A stretch of DNA of 64,000 nt from assembly GCA_963662155.1 (NCBI GenBank), contig OY759267.1, forward strand, positions 17,224,561 through 17,288,560, given 5' to 3'. The stretch's first letter is position 1; every line of letters begins with the position of its first letter. Below are positions 57,787 through 64,000 of this stretch, piece after piece. The translations under genes were made by a program, and so were the position numbers. The DNA is from Lamellibrachia columna. Taxonomy: Eukaryota > Annelida > Polychaeta > Sabellida > Siboglinidae. Under the pieces are notes generated by a model. The model made no database searches and was not told the origin of the DNA. It saw only the letters and a list, made by a program, of their open reading frames with translations.

Positions 57787-60700
57787 GCTACAACTGAACA
57801 ACAAAAGAAACACGTACGAGAACTGTTGTGTTTCAGACTGGAGATTGACACGGGGCTGGGCTTGCGGGAACAGGTCTACCGGGGACTCGGTGTGTGTGCG
57901 ATCACCGAGAGGGCCCGCCACGGTGTCCTTGCTGATGGCACCCGCGCCGACATCAAACGGAACGTCGAGGACATCCTACACGACCGCGGTCTGCCTCGCC
58001 GCAAGGCACAGTTGGTCGTGGTACCCTAGATCTGTTGTTATCACCAGTCACTGCTATCCCGCTCACAGATAAAATAGATGTCAACATTTGCTCACGTAAA
58101 TGCGGGAAGTATCCTCTTCCACACAACTTTCGTCGTTTTTCCACGTGTTGTTTTACGAGTCGCCATTTTGATGTGCCGTCCTCGTTGGCGGCGGTGAACC
58201 CACGCACGAGAAAATGTGAAATTGTTTGAGACCAAAGAAATGTGCTAAAATGGCCTCGTGTGCAACAAATAGATCGATTTTACCGCGAATGTTGTTTGTA
58301 AAAAAAAATTGGCACATTTCGTCCAAAAAGCGGGAGAAAAGCGGTATTTCCCGCCTGATAGCGGTAATGTTGACACTTATTGATAAACCATAACTCGTTA
58401 TCAAGTGTTGTCACTGAAAGTTATGACACGCGCGGTTCGATTGACGTTTAATAATTATCTACGCATGCTAGATATATTATCTTAGTATAAAATGATATAT
58501 TAATAATAATTGTTTATGTGAGTAAAAACCATTTTGACTTATGAATATGATTGCGCCCCAGACATTAAAAAAGAATGCAAAATGGCTCATCTAACACTGC
58601 CTTCGCCTGTGAAATAGTATGTTATAAATTATCGATAGTTCGTGAATTTGCAATTCGATAATTCGACATTTGCCATGCATTAGGCTATTTTGTCAGATCA
58701 GCCCCGATTAGTCCACTGCCAAAATAACATTATACGGATGTAGGCTTACGCGATAGAAACGTAGCAAACCATTTTAGTGGTTGATGAGGCAGTATTGGGG
58801 CAACGTTCTATTCTTTGTTTGTTCGGCTGTCTCTACCCGGGGTAACAACAATCATCAATCACCAACAAGCTCAGCATTGCCAGTTAATGCAGGCCTTTTC
58901 GGAGAAACGAGGTATCGCTTTCCGGGCGGGACAGATGCAGAATAGACTATAGAGGCTGAAAACATAATTTGAGGTTTGAGAGCGTTGGTCAACTTTTGAT
59001 CCAATATATCATAGAGTTGTGTCTCCTCAGTTTAGAGACCTGCCGATTACGCATTTTTCTTACTTGATAAGCACCGATGAAAACCGAAATGACCGGCTAA
59101 CAATGGACCTGGCGTTCTTACATCAGCGCCGTATCAGAAAACGAAAATAGTTTTAGGGTAGGCTGGGGCGAGGCGCCCCCTGGTGATACGACACCCTCGT
59201 AGTTCCAACACTTTATACGCTTGCTGTCTTTCTCTGGTGGATGAATGCAATGCTGCTGTCTAGTGCATGTTCTGCCCAGAAGCACAAGCAGACGAAATAG
59301 ACGGTTAGGAAAAAATCCGCACAGATCACGCTTAACATCATGCCCAGGCCTGGGGCAAGACGCCCCCTCTGAACAATATATTTAATTAACGATTACGTAC
59401 TGTTAGTGTTGTCAATCGTCACTACTATTTTGGTATTTCATAACATAACCGCACAACAATCGTATGACGACATAGATATCTAAACATAATAAGCTTATTA
59501 ATAACTATGAAATGTTCACCTTAAATGGGCTCCTTGCTCCACTCCTCCCTACCCGGCCACTCCTCCCTACCCAGCCACTCCTCCCTACCCAACCACTCCT
59601 CCCTACCCAACCACTACTCCCTACCCAACCACTCCTCCCTACCCAACCACTCCTCCCTACCCAGCCACTCCTCCCTACCCAGCCACTCCTCCCTACCCAA
59701 CCACTCCTCCCTACCCAGCCACTCCTCCCTACCCAACCACTCCTCCCTACCCAGCCACTCCTCCCTACCCAACCACTCCTCCCTACCCAGCCACTCCTCC
59801 CTACCCAACCACTCCTCCCTACCCAACCACTACTCCCTACCCAGCCACTCCTCCCTACCCAGCCACTCTTCCCTACCCAACCACTCCTCCCTACCCAGCC
59901 ACTCCTCCCTACCCAACCACTCCTCCCTACCCAGCCGATGAAGACTGTCAACACTCCTATTCGGTTTGGCTACATACTAGTTTCACTCGTGCGCAGGAGA
60001 CGTGTTGGGAAGAGTGCGACATGAACAGGCCCGGGGCGGTACAGCAACTCGAAGACCTTGGGAACATCTTCCGCCGCCTGAAGGAGTCGAACATCAAGAT
60101 CGTCGTGTGTTCGTCTGCCCCGAGCGGCTGCACCTTGAAGACGCTGCGTCAGTTAGACCTCGCCTCCGACGTCGACAAAGTCATGTGTACCGATGACGCC
60201 GACAACTCACGTGGCTCCAGTTGGCGCAAGATTTACAGGTGCAGTATCTTCTTCTGTCCTTGTGTTCCGCCTTCTCAACGAGTCCTCTCCACCCATCGCG
60301 ATCTCCTGCCATTCCCTCCCACTCTCGGTTGTTCACTTCTGCCCTTTTGAAATATCTCTTAACTCCATCTTAATTTCGGCCTTCCTCTTCTCCTTCCACG
60401 TCTATTCTCCATGTTCTCTCCTCACTCATCCTCTGTATGTGTCCTGACCATCCCAGTCTGCTCCCCGCTACCTTCATCCTCGGGTGTTTCTTCATTCCAG
60501 TCTCTTTCCTTAATTCCCTCAACTTCCTTTTGTATTATCATTTCACTTTAACATATTCCCCTAACCCAATTGTTTTCTTACACATGCAGTATGTGGGTTG
60601 TGAATTTTAGGGAATTTTCATATGCAACATTCCGGTGTTTAGAACACATTTCTGATTTTTAAATACTTTAAAATATCTTTAAATCTTATTTTGCTGGTGT

Positions 60701-63611
60701 TACACTACTGTTGTCGGTATGTCGGTTTGCATACCAAGTGGTGGGACTAACAATGACTGAGATTGGCTATATCGTGGAACGTTCTGCTTTAGGAATAGGG
60801 TCATGTGCGACAACAAAACAATTGATATTGCCCACCTTTTTGTTGTAATTTACGATATTAATTTAAACCTAAAATGGAATCTGAGTATTTCGTTAAGTGT
60901 TAGATTTATTGTGAATTGATGCGGTTATCCTTTTACCGCACGTTTGGTTTATTATCTTATCCTTGTCATTATAGAAACTGCTGGCATCACAACTACAAGA
61001 AACCAGACACAGCACAGATGCATTACAATTGATACAATTGCGCTTAATTATTTCGTGTTTACTAAACATCTTTACTAATATGGCCGTAAAATTGCGAAAT
61101 TGCCATAACTTTAGCAATAATAAGTTAAGGGTACGACGTTGTGGAGGATAGTTAATCTGTTCGCCCGGCACCACAAAATCAATGTCTGTCACAGCCGATA
61201 AATCTACAGCTAGAAAACGGCTTCCCAACACGTTCCCCTGCAGAGATCCCCAATTAGTCACGTCTATAATATTTATATTATTTGGCAATTCTGTGATTTT
61301 TTACCACTCCGTACTAAAATCAGTCGTTACATTCTGCAGTATTTGCGAGGAGCTGTGACTTTTTACCACTCCGTACTAAAATCAGTCGTTACAATCTGCA
61401 GTATTTGCAAGGAGCTGAAGGTCGAACCGTCACGGACCGTCGTCATCGGCGACTCGGCGGCCGACATGCTGATGGGGAGTGACGCCGGGGTTGGTCTGAC
61501 GGTCGGCGTCCTCAGCGGCGTCGGCACCAGACTCGACCTGGCCCCGTACGCCGACTACACCGTGCCCACCGTGAAGGAGGCGATGCGACACATCTTCGAC
61601 GGGTCGCTGTGGCGCGAGGCAGCGGTGGTGCCGCATGCCGGCAGCAAGACACCTTCGTGGCGGCGGAGGTCAGGAGCTCGCCCCGGCAACAAGGCGTCGC
61701 TGGTGATCTTCGACAAGGACGGCACGCTCATCTGCTTTAACTCAATGTGGACGCCGTGGTTGAAGGACCTAGTTACGGGGTAATCTTCTTACTTACATAA
61801 TTATTTAGGCCCGTTTGGATCGTTAAGTCATCCACAACAGTTCTCCACTGGTTCATGCTTTGTGCCATCTTCGTGGTTTCGTTCCAGGTGTAACCCATCC
61901 TCTTAATGTCCACTTCAATGTCCCGGTGCCACGTGTTTTTGGGTCGTCGGCTTATTCGCTTCCATGTATGATTGTCTGGTGATGCTGGGTAGTAAGCGTC
62001 AAGCGTAGTTAAGTTGATTTTGTCGAGTTAGGCTTTTAATATTTGATTGATTGATAATTTTATTTTCACTCGGTAACATACTTTGCTGTACACTATTTTC
62101 GAATTCCGAACCTTTCACGCATCATTTACATATCAATCATACAACAGATATTTACATTTGTACACAGGATTATTTTTTTTAGTTAAATCATAACATAAAA
62201 TAAAAATAGAATAAAAACAGAGAATATTTAAAATGGTGGTATAGTACTCAAATATTTGTGTAGTGACTTTTTGAAGCTTGCAACAGACTGGCTGTTATGA
62301 ATGTCCTGTGGTAAGCTATTCCATAACTTCAATCCGGACACACTGAAACTGCGTTGATAGTAGGCAGTTCTTGCTTTAGGAGGACATTTAATAACAGGTC
62401 CCTATACTTACTTACTTATTCCTCGTCGTTCCAACTGCAGCACATGGCCTAAACAATTAACCCTTCTCCAACATACAATGTTGGGCTGATTACTTCATAT
62501 CTTTCCAGGTGGTTCAAAACTTCATAATTTCTTTTTCGACAGACCGCCAACTGCTTTTGGCCTTACATGTGTTCGCCTTCCTTGTGAATTCCACTACAAG
62601 GCCTGACGTGTAATATTGTCATTTTCTATTCGGAAGGTGTGCCCTGTCCAGGCCTTCTGTCAATCTCTTGTCTGATGTTATGGTGGTTTATCCCACGCTA
62701 TTACCATCTTTGTGACCTTGTCTTGTGATATAATTTTGAGGATGTACGCTAGACGTTTGTTTATGACAGTTCGGATTTGTCTGATATATGTCTTGGTGGT
62801 TACTAATATATAACAATCACGGTAATTAGTCGTTGGTGGTGACAGGTGTTAGAGTCAAGTATGAATACGACTCTGATAATCAACTGTGTGACAACGGAGA
62901 GCAGCTGCCATATGTAAAGTGGTTTGTGTGACACAAACTACTACTACGTGCTGCATTGGTTCTGTTGACAGGCTGGAACAGAAGACGGGTCTCAAGTTAT
63001 ATGAGAAAATCTTCACCGATCTCGGGTACGACCACGGCGCTGCGAGATGGCGGTCGGGTCTGATGGCAGAGGCACCTATGGCCCAGGTCAGGGCCAAACT
63101 GACGACGCGGCTTCAGCAAGAAGGTCTGAGCGCGTCGGAGGCCGAGCAGACCGTGGATGGCGTCTGGCAGGAGACAATCAGCTGCACGAAGAAGCACGTG
63201 AAGCCGCTCGATGACCCGTCCAGGCTCTTCAAGCTGCTCAAAGACATGGGCGTGAAGGTGGCAGTGTGTACGTCCGACTCGAGGGCCGCTACCATACAGT
63301 GTCTCAAGGCCATGGCAGTTGAACCGTACATCGACCTGTTGGTCTGCGGCGATGACCCGAACACGGAGCCGAAGCCATCCGGTCACAATGCGCTGCTCAT
63401 ATGTAAGACTCTTGGCGTGCAGCCGACTGAGACGGTCGTCGTGGGCGACACCCTGGCCGATCTGGGCATGGGACGGTCGGCTGAACTAGGGGCAACTGTG
63501 GCCGTGCTCACTGGTATAGGGGGTGTTGATGATTTGACCCCTTATGCTGACCACGTAGTGCCAAGTATCAAGCATGTGTTGGGATTGGTTGCTCCTGAAC
63601 AACAGCACTAA
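56816..63611 (+). CDS. Tandem HAD-superfamily phosphatase, two domains (5 exons, 541 aa)
   Basis: Exons 56816-56997, 57837-58020, 59997-60238, 61402-61779, 62972-63611 join with consistent phases (2,0,2,2) and GT-AG ends. Two phosphoglycolate-phosphatase-like HAD domains lie in tandem, each preceded by an Arg-rich linker. Domain 2 (about 300-541) has all four motifs: DKDGT (D307, D309), motif II T429 in VCTSD, motif III K463 in EPKPSG, motif IV GDTLAD (D488, D492). Domain 1 (about 33-260) keeps GDSAAD (D220, D224) and C-S161-S, but motif I reads DKHGT (H41 replaces the second Asp) and the motif III Lys aligns with G195. Domain 1 is therefore probably not catalytic. The substrate is unknown. 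The start is the first ATG in frame before the linker; an upstream exon cannot be excluded. AATAAA lies 33 bp after the stop (63644). Confidence 0.88.
57590..57782. repeat. (CGCA)n then (CA)n tract in HAD intron 1
   Basis: About 140 bp of cgca/cgaa tetranucleotides followed by about 25 CA units, ending about 55 bp before the exon 2 acceptor at 57836. Confidence 0.96.
58078..58378. mobile_element. MITE-like dispersed repeat in HAD intron 2
   Basis: Ends are loosely inverted (tgtcaacattt... / ...taatgttgaca), with subterminal atgcgggaagta and atttcccgcc. Its left two-thirds matches 33760-34030. No coding capacity; no clear target duplication. Confidence 0.55.
59541..59936. repeat. 18-bp minisatellite, about 22 copies, HAD intron 2
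   Basis: Unit cactcctccctacccarc. The pyrimidine-rich array ends about 60 bp before the exon 3 acceptor (59996). Several frames are open on both strands (LLPTQP, GWVGRS) because the unit has no stops. Confidence 0.96.
60248..60560 (-). mobile_element. LINE C-terminal fragment in HAD intron 3
   Basis: On the minus strand it encodes an RPKLRW box and a degenerate [12 protein letters not shown] stretch, and ends ACACAAGG..AGAAGAAGA, the same (GAA)n 3' terminus as the LINE at 11893-12667. It starts 8 bp after the exon 3 donor. Confidence 0.75.
61291..61414. repeat. 62-bp tandem duplication copying the exon 4 splice acceptor
   Basis: Copy 1 61291-61352, copy 2 61353-61414. Each contains ttctgcag or atctgcag followed by tatttgc(g/a)aggag. 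Copy 2 is the acceptor that keeps the frame. Confidence 0.92.
61786..62010 (-). mobile_element. LINE 3'-end fragment beginning at the exon 4 donor
   Basis: The minus strand encodes [34 protein letters not shown] and then a GTAAGTAAG tail. The layout matches the C-terminus of the LINE at 1-1597. The tail begins about 6 bp into intron 4. Confidence 0.78.
62239..62402 (-). mobile_element. LINE RT C-terminal fragment
   Basis: The minus strand reads [21 protein letters not shown] then [19 protein letters not shown] and a stop, the usual tail of CR1-like RT proteins. Confidence 0.8.
62407..62720 (-). mobile_element. LINE 3'-end fragment with (GTAA)n tail
   Basis: Begins cttacttactta and shares the tttttcgacagacc/ccttgtgaattcca blocks with the fragment at 42250-42450. 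Heavily decayed. Confidence 0.6.
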
Positions 63612-64000
63612 CAAAGACTACACAGATCTGCGGGAAGGATATAAATAAAACTAAACAAGAGGAACCGTTTTTGAAAACAAAAGCAAATGACTATGGACAG
63701 TATGGTATTCACATTTGACTACAAACCTGTAGTTGAAGGTGCGCATTAATTTGCAAGTTCATATAGTATAATTAAATTAAGAAACTGCCAATTGAATTAC
63801 TGTGGAAATACTTAAACACGGCCATGTAGAGCTGATTTATGTCCGTGCAATAATTTCACAAAAATGCAAACAAAATATTCACAAGTTTATTTTAACACAC
63901 AAGATAATATATTTACAATAAATGCTTATATTATGTATTTACATATACATACAAATAAACAAAAACATAAGAAATGTTCAAATAAAACATTGTGACTATC
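63612..64000. other. 3' UTR / downstream of the HAD gene
   Basis: AT-rich, with AATAAA at 63644 and 63917. No other feature. Confidence 0.5.

Noticed and set aside
59505..60024. Long repeat-protein frames (LLPTQP / GWVGRS)
   Set aside because: The 18-bp unit has no stops, so several frames are open by construction; it lies inside a HAD intron.

Overview
The window is nuclear DNA of an animal. Its genes are split by GT-AG introns, and it carries non-LTR, LTR and hAT-type transposons, a tRNA-derived SINE and many minisatellites. The repeat style and protein similarity suggest a marine invertebrate (cephalochordate, hemichordate or lophotrochozoan-like), but the sequence does not settle the lineage. 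There is no operon structure and nothing bacterial.

Four host genes can be assembled by hand from exons with consistent phase. EXOSC7, the exosome ring subunit Rrp42 (+, 3073-13669, nine exons, 291 aa), lies tail-to-tail with CYC1, mitochondrial cytochrome c1 (-, 15947-27039, seven exons, 290 aa). A type I protein arginine methyltransferase (+, 31541-33459, two coding exons, 366 aa) follows. At the right end a five-exon gene (+, 56816-63611, 541 aa) encodes two HAD phosphatase domains in tandem. The first domain lacks two catalytic residues; the second looks intact.

Between and inside these genes: 1-1600 dead LINE; 9.8-11.3 kb CR1-like LINE fragment (-) in EXOSC7 intron 7; 11.88-12.68 kb 5'-truncated LINE with a 15-bp target duplication; 20.6-21.6, 29.4-30.7 and 52.6-53.6 kb three related hAT-type deletion derivatives with 8-bp target duplications but three different subterminal repeat modules; 34.1-46.0 kb two LTRs bracketing a decayed Ty3/gypsy body (gag, protease, integrase; no RT/RNase H seen), a large inverted repeat, a decayed TatD-family nuclease ORF and a nested LINE; 46.1 kb SINE; 53.6-55.1 kb LINE endonuclease region.

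Two themes stand out. First, several minisatellites here were born inside LINE coding sequence: three arrays in the 53.6-55.0 kb copy and two in the 43.2-45.5 kb copy, one of which spans the insertion junction. Second, transposon ends lie within about ten bases of splice donors in the HAD gene, and one of its introns may have been created by insertion. The best candidates for follow-up are the half-dead tandem HAD protein, the TatD ORF between LTRs, and the hAT trio with swapped subterminal repeats.
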